Of a stretch of 64,000 nt of DNA, positions 13,494 through 25,917 are shown one piece after another. Position numbers and translations under genes: made by a program. The stretch comes from Medicago truncatula. Lineage: Eukaryota; Streptophyta; Magnoliopsida; Fabales; Fabaceae. The DNA lies in assembly GCF_003473485.1 (NCBI RefSeq), contig NC_053048.1, positions 39,924,755 to 39,988,754 of the forward strand. The letters are read 5' to 3'. The stretch's first letter is position 1; each line of letters opens with the position of its first letter. The notes below the pieces were generated by a model. That model was not told the origin of the DNA, searched no databases, and was given only the letters and a program-made list of their open reading frames with translations.

Positions 13494-13895
13494 ATGTCTT
13501 ATTATAAGCATGTGTACGAAAAACCATGTCATTTTCCCATTGAGATGCAACACAAAGTCTTTAAACTTGGACTTGTCACAAGTTGTGCAGCAAGAATGCT
13601 GCAACTTAATGAACTTGATGAGCGTAGACTATTTTATTATGAAAATGTTGAGTTGCACAAGTCCATTTCAAAGAAATAACATGGAAAATGGTTCAAAGAT
13701 TGGAATTTCATGTAGGTAAGAGATTCTTCCTTTTTAAGTGAAGATTGAAACTTTTTGCATGAAAAGTCTAGGTGGTTTGGACCTTTCACTGTTTCAAAGC
13801 CCTTAACATTAAGGATGATAGAGGAAAATAATTCAAGGTTAATGGCCAAAGAGTGAAACACTACCATGAAGAGAAAGGACATAAGAAGGATCACT
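13494..13895 (+). pseudogene. Ty3/gypsy integrase C-terminal remnant
   Basis: A plus-strand fragment of a retrotransposon polyprotein. It opens with Y-E-K-P-C-H-F-P-I-E-M-Q-H-K, the counterpart of the Y-G-K-x-C-H-L-P-V-E-x-E-H-K segment of gypsy integrases. It continues with L-Q-L-N-E-L-D-E-R-R and, after stops and a frameshift, R-W-F-G-P-F-T-V-S-K and F-K-V-N-G-Q-R-V-K-H-Y (about 13760-13870), a hallmark of the Athila/Tat lineage. Multiple stops make it inactive. Neither the reverse transcriptase nor the LTRs are found nearby. Confidence 0.82.
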
Positions 13896-14323
13896 CACTA
13901 CTAGAAAAACATTTGTAAATTTCCTCACTAACTTATCAATATATTTTCTAGAAAAACATATGAGTGGAATCTTTCTAGATCAGGTCGACTGACATATTTA
14001 CGTCCAAAAATTTGCAGGTTTGGATATGTAAAAATTTGGAACAACAATCAATTGTGAAGCATATAACCATGCATGCACCAGCTTTCAATTGTAGATTGAG
14101 ATTAAATCAAAATCCTTTTTGTTTCAAACTTAACAATGCAATAACAACATCAATCGGTTAAAAAAAACATCAAACTTCATAGAATAAAGGACATGTGCAT
14201 CCTTGAACAACACATGTTTGACAAGCTTAAACAAACATGACACAAATTAACAAAACAAAAGGAACAAATTAAAAACAAACATGAAATAAATTTCATGAGC
14301 AAATGTAAACCTCTCACAAAGAC

Positions 14324-16370
14324 CTAAGGATTGGCTCCAATCTTACTTATTCGAACTTTTATAGAGAGAAGTCCATCTTTAAAGTAATCATATGAAACAT
14401 AAATTGCACTTGATGAAGGATATATGCGGTCGTCGACGTTCACCACTTCAGATTTCAGCTGTAGAATACAATTACTGTATTTTTCATGAGGTAGAACCAA
14501 CATTTCAAAAACATACTCTGGCTTGCGTCTACTGGGCCCAATATGATAAAGACTCAGCATTTTATAAATATATTGAGTCTTACACGTGATGACAAATAGT
14601 TCTCCATCGCTTATCCCTTGAAGAATAGTGACATCGTCTTTTACGCGCACAAATGTAAAGAAAATTTGATCATATTTAAATGGTGGTATGCGAAGTGGAT
14701 GATTTATCATAAAGTGTTCTCCTAATGCTGTCGTATTGGCTTGGAAGCTGCAATTTATTTGTGGACATAGACATGGAGAAAAATGACATGAATTAACATG
14801 TTCATATATTTGGGTGTAGTTTACCACCTCCTTGCAACCGTATGGTTCATAGTCACATGCTACTTTCACATGACTATGTTGAGTGCGAGGTTCACAAATA
14901 ACACACGAGTTGGTTTTGCTACAGCATGAGGTGCAAAGAATATGCCCATTGATACACTGAATTGAAGAAATAATGTCAAAAAAAATATAGTATTAGGTTT
15001 TGCTCATAATTTTGTTTGAAGGGTTCAACCTTAAACAAAGAACTTGATAAAATAAAAATAAAATAAAAAAATAAAATAAAAAGGAATCACTCAATTGTGG
15101 ATATAAAATGGTGCGAATAAAGAAAACCATGACAAATAACAAGTGTAAAACAGAGCATCAAAGGTAAGTGTAGTATATTGTACATGTGACATGAATTTGT
15201 TGGAATCTTAGCCACTTCAATGTGCCATGAATGACTTCATTTGATAGATGCTAATGAACGTAAGTTCACATGTTTAATTTATTTGATGCAACTCAATGTA
15301 ATATTTTTTTCTAGATCACTATACAATAAATGTGTAATGAACTATTTGTGGATGCACAAACAATGCTTCCAATTAATTAGAATTTCATATTCAAAACAAA
15401 CTTATGAAAGAATCTAAACAAATATTGGCATATATCATAATTAAAAAAAAAAAAAAAAGACGTATATCTATGTTGTTCTTACATTCCTATAAAAATAATT
15501 GTTCTTTATTTACTTATTACACAAAAATTCTATTTCATTTAATAGAGAAAAAACTGTAATGAAACCCCATGAATCATGATTCATGGCTGCACAAACTTTT
15601 CATTTTAAGAGGAGAACAACCAACTTGGTTAGGCATTTTGCGAGTTTAATTAGAAGGATAAATATCAAGTTTAAATTAATATAAAAAAGAGTACTTATAC
15701 ATAGACAACCATCTAAGTACTACTTTTATTTAATTCGATGTTTTAGATCTAAAACCACTTTTACTTAATGATTTCTATCATCAATAAAGATTTCACTTGA
15801 TGTTCAACCCTAATATTGGTGGTAGTCGGCGATCCCACAATGGTCGGTGGTGAGGCTCCGAGATTAATGGTGGTGCTCCCGAGGTTGGCCACCTCCCACC
15901 ACCATCACTATTATAAATAATAAATTAAATAAAAAAAAATTGGTTTATAACTTTATGAGGTGTCTAGGAAACATTCACTTTAAATATTACATATTTGTGA
16001 CTGTGGTTTTGTATATATTTTACCTCTTTTAAAGATCTAAATTAGAGAACTCGCTTCAATTTAATTTGACAATGATATGTAATAAACCAACAATTTATAA
16101 ACAAAAACCAGAAGATATAAGGAAGAAAAATACCTCAAAGACAACAAATCTTAAAGATTTATAACAAAAGTTACATTCCAACATATCTTTGCTGGAAAAT
16201 GTAGCATCATCATCAGACTCATCCTCAGATGTATAGCTGTTAGTGTCACTTTCCTCTCCTTCAGTTGACTCATCCTCTTCTACTCCTAGCCTTTGAAATA
16301 TATGATGATTCCTGCTTCTGCCAGTAGATTCTTCACTCATTTCTTCACTATCATTTGAGTATCTCGACAT
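14324..16370 (-). CDS. SINA-like RING E3 ubiquitin ligase
   Basis: Two exons, 16134-16370 and 14324-14956, separated by a 1.18-kb phase-0 GT-AG intron, encode 289 residues. The N-terminus (1-60) is acidic and Ser-rich. A C3HC4-type RING follows: C66-x2-C69, then across the splice C80, H84 (C-I-N-G-H), C87, C90, C97 and C100. Residues about 104-289 are the SINA substrate-binding and dimerisation domain with a zinc finger (Y-G-C, H-x3-C, S-P-C-x-C-P, H-F-x3-H). Family members transfer ubiquitin to bound substrates in nucleus and cytosol; the substrate here is unknown. Length is usual for plant SINA-like proteins. RING spacing and all Cys/His are intact, unlike the two broken paralogs at 68-1340 and 8815-10040. 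No TATA box stands out upstream. Confidence 0.88.
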
Positions 16371-16399
16371 TGTTGAGAAAAATTATGACAAACACCTCT

Positions 16400-17092
16400 C
16401 TCCACATGTACTAATATATAATAAAAGTTAAAATAATAATTTAAGTAAATAAATTTCTTGTCAAAATTAATTATTTAAATAAATTTCTATCATTTTGTTT
16501 TACTATTGCTCTAAATAAATAATTTAATTAATATATGAATTATATACCTATTCTAAAATTAATCAATTTTAAATTCATAACATAATTGTCTTTTGCTTTT
16601 TCTAGATAATAATTTTTTTTTGAAGTTTTGGTCAAAAATATATAATGTTACAGTTGGGATTTCTTTTGTATAGCTGTTTACAAATCAAAACAAACACTTA
16701 CCATTCTATAATACAGAAAATAAATGTATTTGACCTTCTTTTAGAGGAAGTCTATTTGACCCCTTTTATTTTTTTTAAAGAAGGGAAATGTATTTGACTG
16801 TCAATATGTTCATTGAACAACGACATATTAATAAAATAAAATAAAAACTCTTTCAAAAAATAAAATAAAAATTATATCGGGAGTCATCTACCTTATTAAT
16901 GCAAATTTCAAAAATATCGTATTTTTTTTTGTTAAATTAGTTTTTTTTGTGAAATCAGTTTTTTTTAGCTATATATATATATTTTTTAAATAAGTTATTT
17001 AAAAACATAAATAATGTTTGACCAAACTTCACTTTTCATCTAAGTATATTATCAAAACACTTACTTAGCCATTTACATCTTCTATTGATCAA

Positions 17093-17158
<66 letters not shown>

Positions 17159-17922
17159 CATGATAGTGACAATTACATATTATAATGTTTAAATAATCAA
17201 AATTATATGACCTAGTTTAATCTTTATCTAAAATTTTGATCTTTTTTTAAGGATAAAATTTTGATCTTGTTATTATGAATGATACATGATAGTCTAATTT
17301 TGATCTTGTTAATTTTCATTTGTATTTTATAATTTGATATGGTAATAATACATGTTAGACTAAAAATGAAAGTAGAATCAACTGTGTAAATATTTAATGA
17401 CTTTTTTTTTGAAGAAAATATTTAATGACTTATTCATCACAAAAAAATATAAGAACATGTTTAAAACTTTTTGGTCAAAAAGTAAATGAAAACTTTTTTT
17501 TTTAGAAAATGTTGAAAAAGTTTTAAAAATTGGATTTTAAAAATACTTTTATTATTTCTTTTAGTGGTCTTAAATACACTTTTGATCCCCTATTTTATCC
17601 GAAATAAGATTTTAGAACCCACCTAAAATATGGATTTTTTTATCCTCTAATTTCAAACATTGTCGCAATTTTGAGGCCAATTTTCACTTTTAAAACCAAA
17701 AATCATCACTTTTCACTTTTTGGATAAAAGAATCACCAATTTTTAGGCGAAGAATTTGGGTTTAGATCAAAATTGAAAAATTGTGGATTTGAGGACCAAA
17801 AATCAGGATTTTGAAATAGGGAGACTAAAATCGTAATTTTGGGGAAATATATGGACTACCATTGCATTAAGTTTGTTTAATATTAAACTTATCGTGTAAA
17901 CTTATGAATCTTTTTATAAATA
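16400..17922. other. AT-rich spacer with microsatellite
   Basis: No gene is seen. (AT)n occupies about 17097-17153. The stretch at about 17560-17880 has repeated 'gatccccta' and 'aaaattgaaaaattgt' type motifs in both orientations, suggesting another old inverted-repeat element without clear edges. Confidence 0.5.
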
Positions 17923-18730
17923 GGCTTAAGTGCAATTTTGCCCCCCTATTTTGACTGAATCGAAATTTTACCCCCCTATTTTAAAACTCGGAATTTTATC
18001 CCCCCAGTTTAATGATTTTCGGAATTTCGGCCCCCCTATTTTAAAAATCGGAATTTTATCCCTCCAATTTAAAAAATTTCATGAGTTGGCTGATGTGGCT
18101 TAAATAATATTAAAAAATTATCCACCTATTTAAATTATTTATATAAAATATTATGAATTAAAAAAAGATATAAAAAATAAAAAATAAAAAATGTAATTTA
18201 TAATAATAATAATAATTTTCCTTATATTTCCTTCAAAATATCATTTTCCTTATATTTGCGTACAAAAATCCTTTCTAATTCTTTCTTCCTTTTTTAATGG
18301 ATTTTTTTTCGTTTATTCTGATTTTTTTCCCTCCGTTTTATCTCTATTTTCTAGTATTTTTCAGATTGGTTTTTTTCATTTTATGGTATTTTTTAAAGTT
18401 TTTTTATTTAAAAAAAAAGTAATTTTAGTATTTTTCAGAATTTTTTCTGCATTTTATGGTATTTTTAAAAGTTTTTTTTCGTTTTTTTTACATTATTTAA
18501 ATTTTGTAATTAAAAAATATTTAATTTAAATAATTAATTAGGTGGAAAACAAGATAATATTTTAAAATCCATATCATCATTGCCACATCAGCCAAAATGC
18601 ACTATAATGAGTTGGGGGGGCAAAATTCCGAAAAACATTAAATTGGGGGAGGGGGTAATATTCCGAGTTTTAAAATAGGGGGTAAAATTCAGATTCAGTC
18701 AAAATAGGGGAAAAAAACTGCACTTAAGCC
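17923..18730. mobile_element. MULE-type MITE with 9-bp TSD
   Basis: An 808-bp element beginning GGCTTAAGTGCA and ending TGCACTTAAGCC, with long inverted arms of over 100 bp rich in CCCCCCTATTTT and AAAATAGGGGG. It is flanked by a perfect 9-bp duplication TTATAAATA (17914-17922 and 18731-18739). Long inverted repeats with 9-bp duplications are typical of Mutator-like elements. The interior is AT-rich and non-coding. Confidence 0.88.
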
Positions 18731-18739
18731 TTATAAATA

Positions 18740-19332
18740 TTTAACAATTTTTTAAATCTTTCAATTTTTTACTTAATTTTTCCCCAAAAGTAATCATTCA
18801 TGTAAAAACTATAAAAATGATTTAGTGAACAATTTTAACACAAATAATACGAGTCAAACAGAAATTAATTAATAAATAAAGAAATATAATCCAAAAGTAT
18901 TAAATATGTAAGAAGAAATATCACTATTGACTTTTTTTATGGGAAATATAACTATTGAATAAATTATTAAATATATTGTAGACAAAGTTATTTTTGTCGT
19001 CTCTTAACTTAATTAATAATTTGGTCTTTTATCCCTTTTTCATGTCATTTTGGTATTTTTTACGTGTTTGCATATGGATTTTCAAATATATGATTTTCTT
19101 TTGGTGCATAACATAAACTTAAGACTAAGAACTCACATGAAAATGACTGATATACTTGAAGCTTGAAATTCATATTCAAACATAGTTGCAAGACCAATAC
19201 AACGTGAAAAAAAATTAAATCGTTATCAAAAATTAAGTTAAGGGGTTGCAAGAGCAAAAAATAAAAAGTGATCACTTGGTATGATGAGTATATGGACATA
19301 CATTTTGATTTCTTTCACGATTATTTAATAAA
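18740..19332. other. Spacer without gene
   Basis: AT-rich; only a chance open frame on the minus strand near 19060-19299. Nothing else is recognised. Confidence 0.5.
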
Positions 19333-19621
19333 GAGTTAAATATGTTTTTGGTGTCTGTAAATATTAAGAATTTCGTTTTTAGTCCATATAAAATAAAATC
19401 GTATTTTTTAATTTATGTAAAATTTTACATCCGCATTTTTAGTCCCTCTAAAATTTGCGAACAACATTTTTGGTTCTCGTAAAAAAATTTGTTAGCATTT
19501 TTGGTCTCGAAAGTGTGATTTTTCATCAATATTTTTGGTCCCTATAAAAATTTTCTTTAGCATCACAGGACTAAAAGATGTGATTTTATTTTGTAGAGAT
19601 TAAAAACGAAATATTTAACCC
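19333..19621. mobile_element. MULE-type MITE with 9-bp TSD
   Basis: A 289-bp element with ends GAGTTAAATAT and ATATTTAACCC and a perfect 9-bp duplication TTTAATAAA (19324-19332 and 19622-19630). The interior carries alternating 'TTTTTAGTCC'/'TTTTTGGTC' phrases. It is non-coding and smaller than, and unrelated in sequence to, the element at 17923-18730. Confidence 0.88.
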
Positions 19622-19683
19622 TTTAATAAAAAATGCCAACAAATTTCCTGGAGGTAACGTTGTTTAAGGAATAAAAAAATGAG

Positions 19684-19866
19684 GAGTATTATTTGAACAA
19701 CCATTTGGTTGACAACTTATGAGACAATGATAATTTATAAAGAGAAATTATGTATTTGCACGAAAACCAAAACAATAGAGAGATAAAGTAAAAAATAATG
19801 TGAGTATGAGAGAGAAAATTGTCATAAAAGTTGTCACAAAATGAATGTTCAAATATCATTTCTCTA
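19684..19866. mobile_element. Copy of GATATTTGNACAACC MITE family
   Basis: Ends resemble ATATTTGAACAACCATTT and its complement, with interior 'AATGTGAGTATGAGAGAGAAA'. The same family occurs at about 27690-27860, 51090-51255, 62470-62645 and 63885-64000. The target duplication at this copy is unclear. Confidence 0.65.
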
Positions 19867-20241
19867 AAATAAATATAACTTTTGCACAAAAAGTGATGTA
19901 TTCTCATATGTGCACGAAAGCGTATTTTTTTATCCATCACTCTTAGAAGACCCCAAAAAGAATTTTTCCCTATGGGATACCTATTATGTACCGGATCTTA
20001 AATGATGAAGATCTCACCATTGGAGATGATGTTATTGGTGTGAGAAAGAAATTCCTCATGTTAGTGCACCATTTTCCAATGTTTTTCTTTACCTTCTTCA
20101 AAACATAATATCATATGGTTTAATGGATCTTGGAGAAGACTTTAATACGATTTTAAGAATTCGTAGTTAAGTCTAACACAATTCTGCAATACATACTTAC
20201 TTCCTCCGTCTCTTAATGTAGGCACTCATTGCATTTTTCAT

Positions 20242-20368
20242 TTTTTTTTTTTTTAAGAAGCTAAATTAGCCCACCCAAATTGACACTAGAGGGAATCGAA
20301 CCTGAGATCTTGAGTTGGAGCACACTCCCAAGTCCCAAGCCTATACCACTAGGGCAACCCAAATGGGT
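20242..20368 (-). mobile_element. tRNA-derived SINE, family 1
   Basis: A 127-bp SINE on the minus strand flanked by a perfect 13-bp duplication TTGCATTTTTCAT (20229-20241 and 20369-20381). Read on the minus strand it starts with CCCATTTGGGTTGCCCTAGT and has an A-box-like 'TAGTGGTATAGG', a B-box GGTTCGATTCC (about 20292-20302), and a GGGCTAATTTAGCTTCTT 3' part followed by an A-tail. It is the same family as the SINE at 61430-61538. Confidence 0.93.
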
Positions 20369-20381
20369 TTGCATTTTTCAT

Positions 20382-21047
20382 ATTTCTTAAAAAATGTTGT
20401 CAGTGTAGTTAATGTGTTTGTTTTGTATATTAATATTACCAAATTGTCATTTGTTTGTATGTGTATTAAATTTAACTTTTCATACTTTAAGACAAGTTAG
20501 TAATATTAATTAGGAGTATGTTTAAGAAAAAATTAATAAATGCATCTAATAATTTGAAAGGGTTTACATTTATGGACAAAAATAAAGTCAAATGAGGACT
20601 TAGATATAGAGACGGAGAGAGTATAAAGCAAGGATTAATTCCATTTATGTTGTCTTTTATCTGATGCGGATCTTTTAACATATTTGGTTGCAATTATAGA
20701 GTGAAACGAAGTTGGATTAATTGTAGTTTTTCAATCAAAAAGTAAAAGAAAAAACTCAAACACTCATTTTAAGATTTCTTACTTGAATCCTCACGATGTT
20801 AATTCCTATAGACGTCCATACAAATTTTTTGCTGCCTTTAAATGTGGCCTTCACATGTGAACTGTGGAATTGGACAGTAAAATTAGTCTATGATTGGTGC
20901 GATAGCGAATTAAAAGAGAGAACAAAAAAACTCTTTAAGAAAAAGAAAAAAAAAAAAAAGTTTTTTAATAGTGACATGAGTCTCAGAAAATATCAAACTA
21001 ATCTCAGCCTCACCGTAACTCCGTTATCATTTTGAAGCACTAGCTTA
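20382..21047. other. Upstream region of J-protein gene
   Basis: No gene is seen. The final 200 bp precede the ATG at 21048 and presumably hold promoter and leader. An A-rich run lies near 20940-20960. No convincing TATA position is claimed. Confidence 0.4.
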
Positions 21048-24000
21048 ATGACAATGCAAGCGCATCTTCTAGTGGGACCCATCTCCATCACCACTCATTC
21101 TACCGTCGCTGATTCTTCCTATCTCTCCGCCTCGCCTCGTCGCCGGAGACATCTACTCATCTCAGCAGCTTCCTCTTCTTCAGCTTCTGCTATCAACGGC
21201 GGCGGCGACCACTATACCGTACTCGGCATAGCGCGTTCTGCGGATGCTGTTGAGATCAAACGTGCTTATCGTCTCCTCGCTCGTAAGGTATTCGAATTCG
21301 CTTCCTGATTTTCGTTTTTGATGCGTAGTTGTAATTTTAGTTTTGTTTCTATGAACGAAGGTGTTATATTTTGCTTTGGAACTGTTTTTAACATTTTCTT
21401 CGTTTTGTTTAAATCTAATTTGTAATATGGAGTAAACTTTGATGTGTTATTTTGTGATGATTAGCATCGACACTTCTGATTGAAGGTGTGTTAGTGTTCG
21501 ACACTGACACATCATTGCCTTCAATCATGTCATTTTTTCAAATTACAGCACCCTATATGTGTCTGTGTCGGTGTTTCATAGTGCATTACCACCTTTAATT
21601 TTTTTTACATTTTTCTCTATTATGGAGAACATCTCAACTGTGAACCTGAAATGAAATCATTAGCATTATGTTTGTTGTTACATACATGGTAGGACACGGT
21701 TGGTAGATAACTGGATCACATAAGCATGTAGTCAGAGATTCAATCAGATTGGTGCGAATAGAAGAGCATCTGTTGAGAGATGTTAGAATCTTAAATGAAT
21801 CTTAGTAGTTCTAGGAATTAGTCTCTAGCTGCTGGCTGAGGATATTTGAGTTCAACCGAAAAAGTTATTGTTGTTGTTGTTGGAGAATGATTTTTGTTTA
21901 TGTTGGAGAGAATTAAGTAGCATTTCATGTAAGATTAGCATTTTTGTTCCTCCTTTTTCCCTAAATAACTGGATGGGACCTAGGTTTTCTGTGCTTCTTC
22001 GGACTTCTGATTTTAAGTTTAAACTCGTTACATTTATGGCTTTGCATGGTTCAACTCTAAATAAACAACCAAACTGTTACAAAACTAGATTTTCTAATCT
22101 GTTTTCAAGCTGCAAAGCATGAAATGGTTTAATTACTTGAATTGTTATGAGAAAATAAGCTATTGTTTGTTTAACTTAACTTGTTTTCATTAAAACCTGT
22201 AATTTATCATTCCGCTGCTACTTAACTCATCATCCATTTTCTTCTGATGACACCACCGAATGCAACGTAGCAGTATACAAACCTACATCATAAATTTGCT
22301 AACCTTTTGTCCTTTTTTGCAATTTAAGTACACAAACCTACATTAATTTTGTCATATTAAAAATATTACTATAGAATATAATTTAAATAAAATAACTTGT
22401 AAAGTCAAATTCTTTAAAAAGGCCGTGTTAGTAATGGTGTAACATATCAGTTTGGTTTGATTTTTGCAATAATTTATTTCACGAAATCTGAATTAAACAA
22501 AATCAATAAAGAACACGTTTGTTTGATTTGGCTCATCAAGTTGAAATTTAAAAAAAAAAAAAAAAAACATTTTATACATTTAGTACTATTAAGAATTTTT
22601 TAAACAAAATCAATGAACTCATTAGTACTATTAAGGCTGTTGTTAGTTGTTACTAACATGGTGGGACATGGTTGGTCAGAGATTCGATCTAGATCGCTGC
22701 ATATAGAAGATCATTTGTTGAGAGATTTTAACCTCTTACATGAATCTCAGTACCTCTAGGAATTAGTCTCTAGGTGCTGGCTAGGATACTTGAGGTTACA
22801 TAAAATAGTTATTGATGTTGACATTGGAGAATAATTTTTGCTTATGTTGGAAAGAAGTAGCATTTCATCCTATGATGAACATTGTTGTTCCTCCTTTTGC
22901 CTAAATAACTGGATAGGACCTAGATTTTCTTGTGCTTCTGACTTCTGATTTTAAGTTTAAACTCCTTATTACATTGAAGGCTATGCATGGTTTGATTCAA
23001 AATAAAAACCGGACTTGGTAATCTATTTTCAAATTGCACAACTTAAAATGGTTTAGCTACTTGAATTGTTATGGCAAAACTGATGTTGGGGTTTGGTTAA
23101 CTGATTTTCATTTAAACCTATACTATATCATTTGGTTGCTGACCTCATCATCAATTTTCAATGCAAACAACGAACAAAATGGTTGCGTCATTGTTCATTA
23201 ATGGTTTTCACAGTGTTGCTGGCCAACTAAACAATGTCTGATCTGCTGATGGAGCTTTGAAGATAGATAATGAAATCAATGAACCTAAGCTACATTCTAT
23301 GCGACTCTGCCTGATGGTGAAGTTTCTTGCTTGAATATTAGAGAATTTGAAGCATGAACAAATTTTCCATTGATGCTATGCTATTGATGGGATTCTTGTT
23401 GATGGATTATTCTTCTTTCCAAATGCCAAGGAGCTACCCGTTGTTGTTAATGTCTGCTTCTTTCTAAATGAATAAGCTTAGGCAGAAATACGGAAGAACC
23501 ATTGGTTTTAAGATTTAGATGGATGTTTGTTCTTCCTCTTCCTTTGCAGACCAGTTTGGTTGAAGCCCTAGACTGATCCACTTTAGAATTTTATTTATGC
23601 AATTTGGCTTCTTTTTGGTTTAGTTCAGTTGTTTATAATTGATTTTTTTTTTTTTGCTCACCATTATAGTGTTATTATGATTTGTGTTGCATCATACCAA
23701 GCATTCTTGCAACATACACATTTTTAATTTGAGTTTAATGAATCATGATGTTATTGACACGTAAGTACGCTTTGTAACCACAATTTAAAGATAACCACCA
23801 AATGATGGATTCTTATTGGATGCCGGTGTAAAACTAGTTTATATTGACGATGCATGTCCCTTTTTGTCTTTTGAATTTTCATGCTTAGTTTTTGAATCCT
23901 GTTTTTTCACCTATAATATATATTTCAAGAGTATCTATGAATTTGGTTGTTTGCTTTAAAAATTAGTAAGTCTCTAATTTATCCCTAAACGAAAAACTCA

Positions 24001-25113
24001 CGACTATTATTTTACTGTGAGTGCAGTATCATCCTGATGTCAGCAAGGATTTAAATGCTGCTGAATCGTTCAAGAGTATCCGCCATGCTTATGAAGTGAG
24101 CAACCGTTATTCAACTTTTCTTACTTTATGGAAATACATTTAAATAATTGTCTCGTAACAGGGATTAAATTTCATCTTTCTAGTGTATGAAAAAAGTTTT
24201 AGATTCTTTTGTGGTAACCTTACTGTTATTTTGCAGTTTTGCAGGTTCATTGATAATTTACCTATCATTGACATTTGAATAATAAGTGCTTTTGTTTTGC
24301 CATCTGCATCGGATTTCAAATTTAAAATAGAACTGTCATGAAATACAAACTTCTTTTTTCTACTAAGAATTTATTGTTATCATGAACTACTACTGAATCA
24401 TCTCATGAAGAATTTCTACTGCATTAAAAGTTTGTCTTTTACAGTGTCCTTTAGAGCATATGTATTTTTGTAAGTACAATCATGATATGTATTTTTATAT
24501 CCTCAAACAGGTACTATCCAATGAAACAACAAGAGTTCAGTATGATCGGGAACTTCAATTCAGTCACAAGCCATACCAAGAAAAATGGAGTTACAACACC
24601 GAATTTGAAGATGAGGTAAGAAGATATAGGTGGGCTTACATGAGGAGGAAAATGCGCAGTGAAAGATACTGGGAACATTACAATGCCAACAAGGATTACT
24701 ACAACAGTGAAACATATGAGAAGGAGGATGAAGGAAATTTAGTTGAAAAAATGGGTTCATTTGTTGAAGTTCTTAGATCAACATTCTTGTCACTATTATT
24801 ATTCCAAACATTAGGATCCCGGCTCTCCCTTACATTTAGTGGTCTGACAGCATTGTTTGATAGGAAATTAGATGCTGGCTATAAAGCTGGTTATGTAATA
24901 GCATGGATTATGGGTGGGAGGGCTGGCATAATGCTAGCATTGATCTTGTCATTTGCAAGTTGGGTTTGTGGGAAAACCAGTAGTAGTGTGGTTGCACTAT
25001 ATATGGTAGCCATGTGGGTTGGCTCATCCCTTTCAAGTTATGCACCAATTCCCCAAGGTGCTCTGTTAACTCTCATCTACATGTCCATTAAGCTGCAATC
25101 TGACCAAATATAA
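21048..25113 (+). CDS. Plastid-type J-domain membrane protein
   Basis: Three exons, 21048-21287, 24027-24095 and 24511-25113, all phase 0, give 303 residues. Residues 1-50 are Ser/Arg-rich with few acidic residues and look like a plastid transit peptide. Residues about 54-118 are a J domain (D-H-Y-T-V-L-G-I, then R-L-L-A-R-K and the essential H82-P83-D84, then V-L-S-N-E-T-T-R-x-Q-Y-D). A charged linker follows, then hydrophobic segments at about 190-215 and 232-295 that could form several membrane helices. J proteins stimulate Hsp70 ATPase through the HPD loop, so this one probably recruits plastid Hsp70 to a membrane. The client is unknown. The 2.7-kb first intron contains an internal duplication. 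A plant-specific plastid J-protein homolog is the best reading; the transit peptide is inferred from composition. Confidence 0.88.
21640..23120. repeat. Tandem duplication within intron 1
   Basis: About 21680-22170 and 22650-23090 are diverged direct copies. Shared phrases include 'GGAATTAGTCTCTAG', 'TTGTTGAGAGAT', 'GAATGATTTTTG/GAATAATTTTTG', 'CTTCTGATTTTAAGTTTAAACTC' and 'AATGGTTTA'. The repeat period is close to 970 bp. Exons are not included. Confidence 0.75.
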
Positions 25114-25543
25114 AGACCATGCTTCTGCCAGCATTTCTTACTTCTGAATTTGTATGATGTCAATATTCTTTTCTATTGTGGATGTGTTCGTACATTATAA
25201 TACATTCTAGTAAATAAATGTAAATAAATAAATTCTAGGCATTTGCTGGTGATAGATAATAAAGTGCGAAATGGTTAATGGGGTGTGGAATATAAAAATT
25301 TAAGTTATGTGGCAGGCTATGCATCATGTAGATATGTTGTGTGCAGTAGCTGCATAGGAGATGGATCATGAAAATGAGACATAAAAGACTGAAATTGTTA
25401 TGCAAAATTATTACTAGAATCCTTGAATACCAAGAGAAAAAAAAAGAAGGAAAACGAAACTCTGATATTTACGAAATTTTTGTCACATACATTAGTGATG
25501 AAAATAAACAAAAGAATTACAAATTTCTGCAAACTATGAACTC
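25114..25543. other. Convergent 3' regions
   Basis: Spacer between the J-protein stop (plus strand) and the stop of the small minus-strand gene. It presumably holds both 3' UTRs and poly(A) sites; AATAAA-like runs (AATAAATAAATT) occur near 25220. Confidence 0.5.
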
Positions 25544-25917
25544 TTAAGAGTTCTGTCGTTGGACATGATTATTTGTGGACCTCAAATTTTTCCAAAGATA
25601 CCTCCCACTGGCCATGTCAACTAATACCCAAAATCCATTCTTAATCATCTGAAACCAAAGTAACATTTCTAGTCAGTACAACTACAAACAAAGGAAAAAA
25701 GAGGTAAATACAAAATATGATGTTGAATTCTATAAAGAAAATATGGAACCAGGAATACCTGGATGAAACTAAAATGACCCTTGTTGGATGAGGATTTATC
25801 GTCGTGGTTGTGAGCTGCAAAGTCAATCTCCGGTGTGGTGGAGCTCACGGTGGTCCACGCAAAATAAGCGGCCAACACAGCTGAGAAAAAGATCAAGATG
25901 AACCTAAGAGGACACAT
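25544..25917 (-). CDS. Small plant membrane protein (unnamed family)
   Basis: Two exons, 25759-25917 and 25544-25648, joined in phase 0 (GT-AG), give 87 residues. The start is the ATG at 25917; the open frame extends upstream without an ATG. Residues 3-24 (C-P-L-R-F-I-L-I-F-F-S-A-V-L-A-A-Y-F) form one membrane anchor or signal anchor. A polar linker follows, then a conserved C-terminus with G-F-W-V-L-V-D-M-A-S-G-R-Y-L-W. I recall short plant proteins with this N-terminal anchor and GFWxxVDMASGRYLW motif, sometimes labelled 'methyltransferase-related' without evidence of enzymatic function. No catalytic motif is visible. A membrane location is inferred; the role is unknown. Confidence 0.78.

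Noticed and set aside
16095-16133. Continuation of SINA exon 1 into 12 further residues
   Set aside because: The extension (V-F-F-F-L-I-S-S-G-F) is intronic: a GTATTT donor follows GAG, and the next exon restores the RING C-x-x-G-H.
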